64,000 nt of DNA from Eudasyphora cyanicolor (taxonomy: Eukaryota > Arthropoda > Insecta > Diptera > Muscidae): assembly GCA_963930755.1 (NCBI GenBank), contig OZ005734.1:12856650-12920649 (forward strand), in the 5' to 3' direction. Positions within the stretch are counted from its first letter, which is position 1. Each line of letters begins with the position of its first letter. The position numbers and the translations under genes were made by a program. Under the pieces are notes generated by a model. It did not search any database. It was not told where the DNA came from and worked only from the letters and a program-made list of their open reading frames with translations. This document shows positions 52,481 to 63,225 of this stretch, piece after piece.

Positions 52481-54214
52481 AAAACATATACTCGGGTAAA
52501 CCGACTTACGAATTCCCTCACCTTCAGTCCCAAAAAAATATCCGTACATTTATTTTTCTTTTTGTATAATTAAATTATTATCATTTTGAAGTGCATTTAA
52601 TTACGTTAAAGTATGCACTAGTATTAAAGTTAAAAGCTGTTTACATTTGGTACAAAATGTTCCATTTATGTGGCAGGTAGCAAATGGGGCGTGCCAATAA
52701 CGGTAAATTTTCTCTAGACGGTAGATACAATAAAAGCAATACATACACCGTATAAAATTTCAAGTATTTATATTCACTGGTGTTAAAGTTAAAATCTGTT
52801 AACTTTAGGTACAAAATTGTCCATTTGTGTGGGAGGTACCAAAAGGGGCGTGGCAATAACGCCCACTTATCTCTGGATTCTTGGTACTATAAAAGTGTTA
52901 CACTGTACGTAATTTCAAGTACGAGTATTTATATGCAGTGGTATCAATGTTATACGCTGGTAACTTTTGGTGTAAAATGGTCCATTTGCGTGGGAGGTAC
53001 CAAAAGCGACTTGCCAATAACGGCCACTTTTCTCAAGGCTCTAGGTACTATAAAGCATTAAACTGTACGAAAATTCAGGTATTAGTATGCACAGGTATTA
53101 AAGTTAAAAGCTGTTAACTTTTGGAACAAAAAGGTCCCTTAGTGCGGGTGGTACCAAAAGCGGTAACGATACTTCGCCCATTTTTATACCCTCACTTTAG
53201 TGTGACGAGGGTATATTTCATTTGCTACGGAAAAAAGTGTAACACATCGAAGGAGTGACCTAAGACCCCAAGTATGTTCGGAGGAAAACCGTTTTGGGTC
53301 ATTTTAAGTCGAATGAGCAATGTCCGTCCGTCTGTCTGTCTGTGTATCTGTGTATCTGCTGGCTGGTGCGCACGATAACTCTCGAAAGGAGTAACCGATT
53401 GACTTCAAATTTGGTATGTGGTAATATTTTTTTCTATCTCCGGCTAAGTTCGAAGATGGGCCATATTGGTCCACTCCTTCTAGTACCTCCCCCACAAAGG
53501 GTTAAAATGTTGTGAAAAATTGATTCTTTAATAACTGCTATACTACTTATTCGAATCTTCTGAAATTCCACACATAGTTTTAGCTTATTAGTCGCTATTA
53601 ACTCGAGAAAATCGGGCGAAGTTGCCACGCCCCTTTTGGTACCTCCCACACAAATGCACCGTTTTGCACCAAAAGTTAACAGCTTATAACGTTAATAACA
53701 GTGTATAAAAAACTTGAAATTTTGTATAGTATTATGCTTTTATATTGCCTACAGTCGAGGGAAAAATTGGCGTTGTTGCCACGCCCTTTTTGGTACCTCC
53801 CACACAAAGGTACCTTTTTGCACCAAAGGTTAACAGCTTATAACATTAAAACCAGTGTATAAAAATACGTGAAATTTTGTACAGTGTAATGTTTTTATAG
53901 TGTCTATAGCCCTGTGAAAAATGGGCGTTATCGCCACGCCCCTTTTTGTACCTCCCACACAAAATGCCCAAATTATACCACAATTTAATATCTCATAACG
54001 TTTTTACCAGTGCACATAAATGCTTATAGTTCGGCACAGTGCAATGAATTTAAAGTATCTAATGTTCAGCGAAAAATAGGTGTATTTGATAAACCCCTTC
54101 TGGTACCTCCCACACAAATTGACAGAATAATTCGAGTAATATTCAATATTACATTACTCACAATGTGAGGGTATACCTTAGTCGGTTTACCCGACTGAAA
54201 CTTTCTTACTTGTT
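52481..54214. repeat. Family A inverted dimer, tail-out form (most complete)
   Basis: Left edge ACTCGGGTAAACCGAC with TTACGAATTCCCTCACC is a tail in inverse orientation. Inverse units follow (GTATTAAAGTTAAAAGCTG four times) up to the head TATACCCTCACTTTAGTGTG at 53187. From there one forward unit runs through CCGTCCGTCTGTCTG, GGTCCACTCCTTCTAGTACC and four tandem CTCCCACACAAA subunits. It ends at the tail CGGTTTACCCGACTGAAAC with TTTCTTACTTGTT at 54214. This is the best single guide to the order of blocks in the family. Confidence 0.85.
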
Positions 54215-54224
54215 CTCATATTGA

Positions 54225-54440
54225 TGAACTATTGCGAGGAAGTAGTATAAAAGTTATTAGAGAATCAATATTTCACTAAATTTTAACTTTTTGCGAGGGA
54301 GGTACTAGAAGGAGTGACCAACAAGGTCCATCTTCGAACTTAGCCTGAGATAGAAAAAATATAATCACATACCAAATTTGAGGTCAATCCATTATTCCTT
54401 TATCGTGCGCTCAAATGACTTAAAATGTACTAAAACGAAA
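54225..54440 (-). repeat. Family A fragment
   Basis: Inverse text: GAATCAATATTTCACTAAAT, GAGGGAGGTACTAGAAGGAG, CATCTTCGAACTTAGCCTGA and ACCAAATTTGAGGTCAATCC, ending near CAAATGACTTAAAATG. Confidence 0.7.
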
Positions 54441-55844
54441 TGACTTAAAATGTATTATATTGGCAAAATTAACAATTTTTCCAAACATTGTTAGTGAAAA
54501 ATTACGAGTCCTTGAAAGTTATGCTGAAAAAAGGGAAAAAAATATATTTTCTTTCACTTTTTCAAAAAAAAGTACCGAGAAAAAATCTTTTTCGCATAAA
54601 ATGTTAAGTAACTTTGTTCAGCATATTCTTAGCTACAATATTTCCAAATATAGTTAAGCGGTATCACCAAGTCTGATTTAGATGTTGGACAATATCTGAT
54701 GACACCTTTTTCGGGGGTCCCACTGATTTTCAGAAACTTTGGAGGCCCATAAAAAAATTGGTCACCAATTTCGCCAAACCGAGTATAGGGTTATACTACC
54801 CTTTGGTAGTAGAATCGAACCTATACTGCCAAGTCCGTGTATTTTTCAAAAAGTGTTCATGTGTTGCATATTCTTGGGGTGTTATGTTATGTTGCTTATG
54901 TTTGTAATATAGATGCATCGAGACATCAAAAATATTATGGTTAGGAGAACTAATTTCAATTGTTTCATAGAATTTTGGGTATATTTCTAAATCCAAATTA
55001 CATTTCGAATACATCATAAATCGAAAATGACCCACTGTGCAGCAAGCGTTTTCTATACTCATATGTGGTCCAGTTGTTTGTTTGCTTTTTGGTGTTTCTG
55101 CTAAAAAAAAGGTTTGTTTTCTTTAACTTTTTGCCTTGTGTATTCGAATCCTCTTTTATCTAATGGAGTTTGTAACATTTTTCTACACATTTGACCATTT
55201 CGCCTTTGTCTTAGTCTGGTTAAAAAACATTTGTTGCGGTTTTTTTGGTTGTGGCGCTGGACTTCGCTGGGTTGAATAATATTATTTAATACTTGTTAAA
55301 ACAAACTGTTTTATTGTGGACCCTTTTTGTTGTTGTTGGTTGGTTGTGGACACTTTATCATAGCTTTGCTTATTTGTGTTGCTTTCTTTCCCATTTGTTT
55401 TATTTAATGATGTTTTCCAAAAGTGTGGTGTATGTGTGCGTGAGTCACTTTTAAGGATAATATTTTTATGGGTGCCAAAGTTTAGTTTTTTATGGCAGTT
55501 GGTCCTTTTAATTTGACTGATTTATGTTTAGGTAGACATATGATTTCATTTGACAAACCCTTAAGACGTTCTTTTTCACACGACCACCGGGAGGACTGTT
55601 AAATTGTAGAACTGTTGTGAAAAAGATTAAGCCGGACGATATTGTTGCCGAGAGAGTGTCGTTTGATAAGGGTAACATTTTGTTATGTGTAAAATAATGT
55701 CAGTAAATAAGGCCTTAAATATGATATGAAAAAGTTTGTTTCTTATCAAGAGCTTCAGGATTAAATTTTTTGGAGTAAGACATTTTTATATTTGCACAAA
55801 GGTTTGGTTACAACTGTTACTCTTTTAAAAAATGAAAGAATATT
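54441..55844. other. Unassigned noncoding stretch
   Basis: No gene or termini recognised. The section 55060-55620 is T-rich with GTTGTTGTTGG and GTGTATGTGTGCG; ORFs 54460-54657 and 54796-55062 have no features. Confidence 0.45.
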
Positions 55845-56010
55845 TCATCTTCGAACTTGGCTTGCAATAGACAAAAATGTTATCACACACCAAATTTGAA
55901 GTGAATCCGTTACTCCTTTCGGGAGTTATAGCTTAAATGACTAAAATGTCGGATTATCGCCGAACATACTTATGTCCTTAGGTGACTCTTTCGATGTGTG
56001 CCGCATTGGT
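55845..56010 (-). repeat. Family A fragment
   Basis: CATCTTCGAACTTGGCTTGC, ACCAAATTTGAAGTGAATCC, CTCCTTTCGGGAGTTAT and CGCCGAACATACTTATG, then GGTGACTCTTTCGATGTGTG, in inverse order. The pyrimidine-rich CCGTCC block has been lost. Confidence 0.65.
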
Positions 56011-56260
56011 TTACGTATTGAAATTGACTTTCCGGTCCATGTTTTGATATATCCCCATATATATGTAGGTCTCTTCCGATTTTCTTTCATGACGATCTAA
56101 GGAAGCACTCTTTGCAAATAAATTTGCTCTAAAAGTTAAGCATTTATATTTTGAATAGGCAGAAATCGTGCCTAGTGGAAATGGAACACATCGGTTCATG
56201 TTTTGGTAAAATCCTTATAGAAAGGTCCTTTCTGATTTTATTTATTGGTGCTCTAGATGA
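56011..56260. repeat. Family B-like fragment
   Basis: Two loose units: TTTTGATATATCCCCATATA with GTAGGTCTCTTCCGATTTTC, and CATCGGTTCATGTTTTGG with TCCTTATAGAAAGGTCC. They resemble family B wording but no end is present. Confidence 0.4.
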
Positions 56261-56374
56261 CGCAGTTTTTAACCGAGCAAGGAAAAAATAAAAATAAATA
56301 AAAACACAAGAGAGTTTCAGTATTTGTAAATTAAAATTAAAAGGGGGATCTCTATTTTTGCAAAAAACAAAGTT

Positions 56375-56388
56375 GGGGGGGGGGGGGG
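56375..56388. repeat. Poly-G run of 14
   Basis: Fourteen consecutive G in otherwise AT-rich DNA. It may be a real slippage tract or partly a sequencing or assembly length artefact. Confidence 0.9.
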
Positions 56389-56420
56389 TGATTATTACCG
56401 TGTTCGAGTGTTATTTCAGG

Positions 56421-56760
56421 AGATAGACGCGATCGCTCGGATTGAGTGCAAAACGACAAGTAAGAGTTAAAAGGAGAGCTGAGGTGAAACAAGTTGCAAC
56501 GACATCGCTTGCGGAAACTCGTCCCGAGAGAGTCGGAAAGAGATACAGCACTGGAAGTCTCTTCTTACAATCTGTAACATGCGAAGATCCTCTTGGGAGA
56601 GTTGTACAGAGATTTCCGCTATTCCATTATACATAAATCCCTCTACGATCCGTGCTGTGCGAATATCGTCACAAGAGAGTCGAAGGAGAGCACCAGAGGC
56701 TGAAAAACACTCTCATAATCCGTACATCGTCCCGGGAGAGTTGTAGCATAAACCTTATCT
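56421..56760. repeat. Unclassified GC-richer repeat with CGTCCCGAGAGAGT motifs
   Basis: Three or four loose repeats of about 60-80 bp share words such as CGTCCCGAGAGAGTCGGAAAG, CGTCACAAGAGAGTCGAAGG and CGTCCCGGGAGAGTTGTAG. They also share CTCTTCTTACAATCTGTAACA and ACTCTCATAATCCGTAC. Base composition differs sharply from the surroundings. Coding is not supported (ORF 56442-56636 has no domain). It may be leader or UTR sequence of an unidentified retroelement. Confidence 0.5.
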
Positions 56761-57315
56761 CCATGATTTATTTTAATTTTTCGAAAGAAATTGCTTATTT
56801 ATGACAAATGGCATCATGTGTCAGAATTGTATAGTTGTAAAGCATACCGTTATACTAAATTCCACAGTAATCTAAACAGATGTATACGTTAAACAAAAAA
56901 ATAATCGCAAAAAAACGTTCTCCTCTCAATTTTTATGAATGTCGCTTACGTCTTTTTGGCGATTAATGCTCGATATTGTATTAACTCGCCCCTTAATTAA
57001 ACGGAGTACATCAGTCCGTGTTTTGTTTTACTTTTGAACAATTTATGGTGAATTTTAAATCTTCATACTGAAAGTGGGGGCAGTGAAAATGCGCCATATC
57101 GGTCCAATTTTTAATATAAATCCCCCGTATATACATACTGTGTTTCTTTCGATTTGGCATCTAATCGCCATAGAAACCGCATTTTGCATTGGTAGACATG
57201 AGTGTGTTGAGGATCATAACGGACACCACAAAATTTAATAAGGATCGATTCAGATTTAGATTTCGTTCAAAAATTGTGTTTTCGGGCGACTACATTTAGT
57301 AAATGTTTTTTAAAA
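56761..57315. other. AT-rich stretch with a family B-like piece
   Basis: From 57000 to 57260 the wording ATGCGCCATATCGGTCCAAT, AAATCCCCCGTATATACAT and GGATCGATTCAGATTTAGAT recalls family B. No ends or genes are seen. Confidence 0.4.
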
Positions 57316-58654
57316 CAAGTAAGAAAGTTCTGTCGGGTAAACCGACTAATGAATCGCCTCACCTTGAGTCTCAAAAAAATATTAGTGAATTTATATATTT
57401 TTTTGTTTTATTAAAATTAATTTCAATTTAAATTGCATTTAATAACTTTAAAGTATGTACTGGTATTAAAGTTAAGAGTTGTTTACTTTTGGTACAAAAT
57501 GGTCCATTTGTGTGAGAGATACCAAACGAGGCGTCCCAATAAGGGTCGCTGTTCTCTGGACTCTAGGTACTATAAAAGCATTACACTATACAAAATTTCA
57601 TGTATTTGTGTGAGCTGGTATTAAATTTAAAAACGGTTAACTTTTGGTGTAAAATGCTCCATTTGTGTGGAAGATACTAAAAGGGGCGCGCCAATTACAG
57701 CCACTTTTCTCTAAACTCCAGGTACTATAAAAGCATTGCACTACACGAAATTTTAAGTATTTTTATGCACTGGTATTAAAGTTAAAAGCTGGTAACTTTT
57801 GGTACAAAATGGTCCATTTGTGTGGGAGGTACCAAAAGGGGCGTAATAGTGATTTGTGATTAGGTAATAGTGACTAATAAACTAATACTATGTGTAGAAT
57901 TTCAGAGGATTCAAATAAGTAGTATAGAAGTTATTAAATAATCAATTTTTTTACTAAATGTTAACCCTTTGCGGGGGAGGTACAAGAAGGAGTGGACCAA
58001 TATGGCGCATCTTCGAACTTTTGGGTAATTTCAAGTCAAATGAGCAATGTCCGTCCGTCCGTCTGTCTGTCTGCTGGCTGGTGCCCACGATAACTCTCGA
58101 AAGGAGTAAACGATTTACTTCAAATTAGGTATGCGGTAATATTTTTATCTATTTCCGGCCAAGTTCGAAGATGGGACATATTGGTCCACTCCTTCTAGTA
58201 CCTCCCACGCAAAGGGTTACAATTTAATGAAATAATGATTCTCTCATAACTTTTATAGTACTATTCGAATCTTCTGAAGTTCCACACATAGTATTAGTTT
58301 AATAGTCGGTACCATCTTGAGAAAAAAGGACAGATTTGCCACGCCCCTTTTGGCACCTCCCACACAAATGGACCATTTTGCACCAAAAGATAACTGCTTA
58401 TGTCTTTAATATCAGTTCATACAAATACTTGAAATGTTGTACAGTGTAATGCTTTTATAGTACCTAGAGTCCAGTGAAAAGTGGGCGTTATTGGCACGCC
58501 CCTTTTGGTACCTCCCACACAAATGGACCTTTTTGTACCAAAAGTTGACAATAATATAATTAAAACAAAAAAAATAAATAAATTGACAAAAATTTTTTGG
58601 GACTGAAGGTAGGGGGGATTCGTAAGTTTACCTGACTGAAATTTCTTACTTGTT
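57316..58654. repeat. Family A inverted dimer, tail-out form
   Basis: Starts ACAAGTAAGAAAGTTCTGTC with GGGTAAACCGAC and ends with the inverse CTGACTGAAATTTCTTACTT. Left inverse units (three GGTATTAAA subunits, then GGAGGTACAAGAAGGAGTGG) run to 58020. There the order flips to forward text (GTCAAATGAGCAATGTCC, CCGTCCGTCTGTCTGTCTG, GGTCCACTCCTTCTAGTACC). The heads are lost at the junction. Both ends are intact. Confidence 0.85.
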
Positions 58655-58756
58655 TTTTTTGTAAATTATGAAACTTCTACAAAAATTTCGTAAACTACTT
58701 AGTAGTCCACCGAAAACATAATAAAAATAAATTACTGTGCATACTTTTGTGGTATA

Positions 58757-60520
58757 CTAGCTGGACCCGGTCCACTTCGTTGCCCCAGACTTCAGATTTC
58801 CGATTCCGTCCATTTTTTAACCAATTACGTAGACTGCCATCAAATGCATATTTACAAAATGACAACACTCTAGCTAACAAATTGTTCAAGGTATTTTAAT
58901 TTCAGAAATTTGCGTATAAGGGTGGGACCACGCCCATTGGTCCGATACCAACCCTTTTTGGACCATTCACGTTGACTATCACCAGATCCATATGCAAAAA
59001 ATTACAGCACTCTCGCTAAAAAATTGTGCAAGATATGAGTTCTAATTTCAAAATTTGGCTTATATAGGCGGTGCCACGTCCATTGGTTTGATACGGCCCA
59101 TTTTTGGGCGAATCACGTAGACTGTCATCAGATACATATACCTAAAACTGCAGCACTCTCGGTAACAAATTGTTCAATATACCTCAATTTCAAAATTTGG
59201 CTTATATGGGCGGGGCCACGCCTATTGGTCCGAACCGGCCAATTTGTGGATCAATCACGTAGATCGCCAACGGATCTATATACACAAAATTCCAGGTGTC
59301 TCGCTAACAAATTGTGCAAGATATCACATTTTTAAAGTTTGGCTTATATGGGCGGTGCCACGCCCATTGGTCCGATCCCGCCAATTTTTGGACCAATCAC
59401 GTGGACTGTCACCAGATACATATGTACAACATTACAGCACTCTAGCTAACAAATTGTGCATGATATATCAATTTCAAAATTTGGCTTATATAAGCGGGGC
59501 CACGACTATTGGTCAGATCCCGCCCATTTTTTGACCAATCACGTAGACTGCCACCATATACATATACACAAAATTCCACCTCTCTCGCTAACAAACTGTG
59601 GAAGGTATTTCAATTTAAAAATTTGGCTTATATGGGCGGGGCCACGCCTATTGGTCCGTACCCGCCCATTTTTGGACCAATCACGTAGATCGCCAACGGA
59701 TATATATACACAAATTTCCAGGTCTCTCGCTAACAAATTGTGCAAAATATCTCAATTTCCAAATTTGGCTTATATGGGCGGGGCCACGCCCACTAGTCCC
59801 ATCCCTGCCATTTTTGGAACAATCACGAAGGCTGCACCCAGATACATATGTACAAAATTTCATCACTCTCGCTAATAAATTGTGCAAGATATCTCAATTT
59901 CAAAATTTGGCTTATATTTGCGGGGCCACGCCCATTGGTCCGATACCGCCTATTTTTGGACCAATTACGTAGAATGCCACCAGATGCATACACGCAACAT
60001 TGCAGCACTCCCGCTAGCAAATTGTGCAAGATATCAAAATTTCAAAATATGGTCTATGGGGGCGGGGCCACGCCCATTGGGTCGATCCCGGCCATTTTTG
60101 GACCAATCACGTAGACTGCCACCATATACATATACACAAATGTACATATGTACAAAATTTCATCACTCTTGCTAACAAATTGTGCAAAATATCTCAATTT
60201 CAAAATTTGGCTTATATGGGCGTGGCCACGCCCATTAGTCCGATTCCGCCCATTTTTGGAAAATTCACATAATTTGCCATTAAATGCATACACACAAAAT
60301 TTCAGCACTCTAGCTAAAAATTTTTCTCAATATCAAAATTGGACCCATATGGGCGGGTCCACGCCCACTTGATATATCGAAAATTCAAGTACCCTATTTT
60401 CAGCACCCCCTACACATGTACATTCTGTGAAAATTTCAAGATGATCGGTCTAGCCGTTTAGACGTCTATACGGAACAAACAAACAAACCCACAAACAGAC
60501 ACTCTCTTTTATATATATAG
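58757..60520 (-). mobile_element. Non-autonomous Helitron with tandem-repeat core
   Basis: On the minus strand it starts TCTATATATATAAAAGAGAG after an A and ends GGGTCCAGCTAG before a T, the Helitron TC...CTRR rule. The 3' end includes the palindrome TGGACC-GGTCCA, serving as the terminal hairpin. Nearly the whole 1764-bp body is a tandem array of about ten 142-bp units. There is no Rep or helicase; it must have used an autonomous relative such as the one now decayed at 16860-18245, whose 5' end is identical for 15 bases. Confidence 0.9.
58920..60370 (-). repeat. About 142-bp tandem array inside the Helitron
   Basis: Units repeat CCACGCCCATTGGTCCGAT, CCGCCCATTTTTGGACCAAT, CACGTAGACTGCCACCAGAT, TACAAAATT.CAGCACTCTCG, CTAACAAATTGTGCAAGATAT and CTCAATTTCAAAATTTGG, with CTTATATGGGCGGGG closing the unit. 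Starts lie near 58928, 59073, 59216, 59358, 59499, 59641, 59783, 59928, 60068, 60226 and 60359. The long overlapping ORFs here (for example 59456-59875) are artefacts of the array. Confidence 0.92.
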
Positions 60521-60599
60521 ATTTTTTGTATTTTTTTTTCAATCCAAGGAAAGATGTTTAAAAAAGAACTTTCTTTAGTCCGAAATAACAATTTTAGTG

Positions 60600-60745
60600 T
60601 ACAAATGATTTTCGTAATATTTGTAGCCAACAAGTGCGGCAATGTGGCATGATATCGTGGCGGTAGACCAGAATCTCTTGTGAGTATCGAACCCACAGCC
60701 CTCACGCTCATAGCCAACTCACCTACTGGGGCGATCTGTTCCACT
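60600..60745 (-). mobile_element. tRNA-derived SINE fragment
   Basis: Inverse orientation, with head GATCGCCCCAGTAGGTGAGT and a degenerate B box GGTTCGATACT at 60683-60693. The head matches the SINE at 2589 (GCGCCCCAGTAGGTGAGT). The body and tail differ or are lost and no target duplication is clear. Confidence 0.65.
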
Positions 60746-61576
60746 TTTTTTATTTTATCAATGAGAGAACAATTAACACTAATTCAAAGCCATGTTGGGA
60801 CTAACTTCGCTTTTGCGTATGTGGGCAATGCATTCGTTTCCGGTACAGCATTTACAACTTCCGCTGCTCCTTCGCCCAACGGCAGTGAGTAGTAAAATGA
60901 AAATATAAATTTATTGCTCCTATATAATGCGTTGAGTGGAACTTTGTCGCAAATATATGAATACATGAAGAAATGAAAAACAACATAATAGTATTCGATG
61001 TAGACTACTGGAACTTAATAAGGAGCCGGTTGTAACCGGGTTATGTTAAATTCCGAATAATAAATATTTAAAAATTGTGATGAAAATGAATACGATATAT
61101 AGCGAAAAGCTAATTCTAAGATTTTCGAGCATTAATGGTCAAAGACATGTTCCGGAACATATGCGGCTATTTTTTAAGATATTTTTAGCGTTGTTTTAAA
61201 AATTACATAAACGATAAGTTTGTGTAATCTTTATACATAAAATCCTTTGTACATTAGATAGTAACGCATGATCTCCAAAACCATAAGAGCGAATGGGCTA
61301 AAAATTGCACATTAAGTTCAGTTCGGGGTCATCTGTGTTTTAGAATTATTTTAACCGCGATAAATGGCGGAGTGGCCAAGTTATTTGCAAAATCCGCATT
61401 TCCAGAGAGATTTAATTTAAATTTAAAATGTATGTGTGTTTTGTATTGATTATAGTTTGTATGTATGATTCCAACCCGCAGATGGTGCTGTAGTGGACTT
61501 ATGTCCAAAATACAATCTCGGAATGTAAGAATTTTTGAATGATCTCCAAAACCATTGAATGATCAAATATAATAAA
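60746..61576. other. Unassigned stretch with a coding-like patch
   Basis: The section 60753-60890 is GC-richer, open on both strands (plus: SHVGTNFAFAYVGNAFVSG; minus: LGEGAAEVVNAVPETNALPT). It is followed by a GCAGTGAGT that resembles a 5' splice site. No domain is recognised, so it is not called a gene. Two similar words, CATGATCTCCAAAACCAT and GAATGATCTCCAAAACCATT, at 61268 and 61540 mark a minor repeat. Confidence 0.4.
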
Positions 61577-61979
61577 CTAGCTGGACCCGGTCCACTTCGT
61601 TGTCCCAGATTTCAGGTTTCCGATCCAGCCCATTTTTTGGCCAATTACGTAGACTGCCATCACATACCTATACACAAAATTGCAGCACTCTCTCTAACAA
61701 ATTGTTCAAATATCTCAGTTTCAAAATTTGGTTTATATTGGCAGGGCCACGACCATTGGTCTAATCCCGCTCATTTTTTTGACCAATCACGCAGACTGCC
61801 ACCAGATACATATGAACAAAATTACAGCACTCATTGTCTGGCTTGATCGCCGCGATAACCACAAATGATACAACTTTCTGCTGATAGATTAGTTTTTTGT
61901 GCTCACAGCCAACTTAACGCCAATGCGATGAAAATAAAAGAAATGTGGTACACAAATGGTCTTCTACGGTCAATAGTTT

Positions 61980-62440
61980 CAGAGATAATACATGCTTAAC
62001 TAATGATACGCCCACTTTTGACACACCCACTGATCCGATCCTGCCAATTTTTGTTAAAGATTTAGACAATAACTCAACTAACGTGTGTTTAAAATTTCGT
62101 TCTTCTACGAACAACATATTTAGAGTTATTCGAATTTTATATAATGCCGCGCCCACTTATTCTATCCCGCCCACTTTTTGTGAAGTTACTAATATTGACT
62201 CCAATAACTTACAATCCAAATTTCGTTCACCTACGGGCAAACAATCCGAGAAAACAAATGTTTAACTAATGCTACGCCCACTTCTGCCACGCCCACTAAT
62301 CCGATCCCTCCCTTTTTTATTGAAGTTTTAGAAAATAACTCCACTAACGTGTGTTTCAAATTTCGTTCTCCTAGGGTCAACACTTTTTAAGATATTCGGA
62401 TTTTAAGTAATGCCACGCCAACTCTTGACCCGCCTATTTT
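61980..62440 (-). repeat. Tandem units in the second Helitron
   Basis: About three units share ACGCCCACTTTTGACAC, CCACTGATCCGATCC, TTTAGA.AATAACTC.ACTAA and CGTGTGTTTAAAATTTCGTTC, then a TTCG.ATTTTATATAATGCC spacer. They are distinct from the 142-bp unit, though both have CGCCCA.TTTTT words. Confidence 0.75.
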
Positions 62441-63102
62441 TTTCAAAATTTTTTTTCCTAAACCATCTCTGATGAAATAACCTTTCAAATAAAAGACAAA
62501 AAAAGAAAATCGGTCCAGTGCTTTACAATTTTGAAAACGCCGTTTTATGTCCGGTTTTATGAAAATTTTTCTGGTCACTGCTACATTGACCACATTCAGA
62601 GAACTCAACATTATTTTTCGCGCATATATTTCCGGTTATAGTACTTCATATATGCAAAGTTTTAACTTTGTTTTTTCAAAGAGGCTTCTGAAAGAACAAC
62701 AACAAACCTAAATTTTTTGATAGCGCTTGAACTGACCACAGGCCGAAAAATGATTAAGTGAGTAGCACGTGGTTTATACAACACTCCTGTCTATGTGTAT
62801 TCAAACTTTCAGCTCTCTAGCTCTAACAGGAGCCTCAGCGGTCAAATGGTCGAAAATCACTCGGCGGTAAATCGAAAATCAAAGTAGCCTATGTTACTTT
62901 CCAGGCATTGGTCTATCTGTCCACCAAATTTCAAATCGGTTCAGTAGTTTGGGCGTTATGCTGGAACAAACACATAAACAGACAGACAAACCCGCCCACT
63001 TTTTGCAAAAAATTTTTTTCCAAAACCATCTCAGACAAAATAGCTTTCAAACAAAAGAAAAAATTTTTAAATCGGTCCAGTGGTTTAAGCGTCTATAAAA
63101 CA

Positions 63103-63133
63103 CATACATACATACATACATACATACATACAA
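63103..63133. repeat. (CATA)n microsatellite
   Basis: Seven consecutive CATA units just inside the 5' end of the Helitron. A microsatellite near one terminus is common in non-autonomous rolling-circle elements. Confidence 0.9.
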
Positions 63134-63189
63134 ACATTTTTCCATTTTTATATATATAGATAATAAATAAACAAAATACATCCCAAACA

Positions 63190-63225
63190 GAGCGGGCAGG
63201 ACAACGTCTGCTGGGGTCAGCTTTT
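63190..63225 (+). mobile_element. Decayed Helitron 3' end
   Basis: GAGCGGGCAGGACAACGTCT followed by GCTGGGGTCAGCTTTT looks like a mutated Helitron terminus (hairpin, then GGGTCCGCTAG). It has GCAG...CTGC as the hairpin and a CTAG end changed to CTTT. It lies 30 bp from the intact Helitron and on the other strand, so one element may have landed in another. Confidence 0.5.

Larger units (their letters stand above)
61577..63160 (-). mobile_element. Non-autonomous Helitron, second type of core
   Basis: On the minus strand it starts TCTATATATATAAAAATGG after an A and ends GGGTCCAGCTAG before a T. The 3' region matches the Helitron at 58757 closely, including two degenerate 142-bp units (61620-61830). 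The rest differs: about three units of ~140-150 bp around CGCCCACTT.TGACACACCCA and GTGTGTTTAAAATTTCGTTC, with CTACGA.CAACA. No enzyme is encoded. It appears to be a sibling that shares ends but has another core. Confidence 0.9.

Noticed and set aside
59244..60372. Overlapping ORFs of 70-139 codons suggesting a repeat protein
   Set aside because: They arise from a 142-bp tandem array inside a Helitron; the period is not a multiple of three and similar ORFs occur on both strands.
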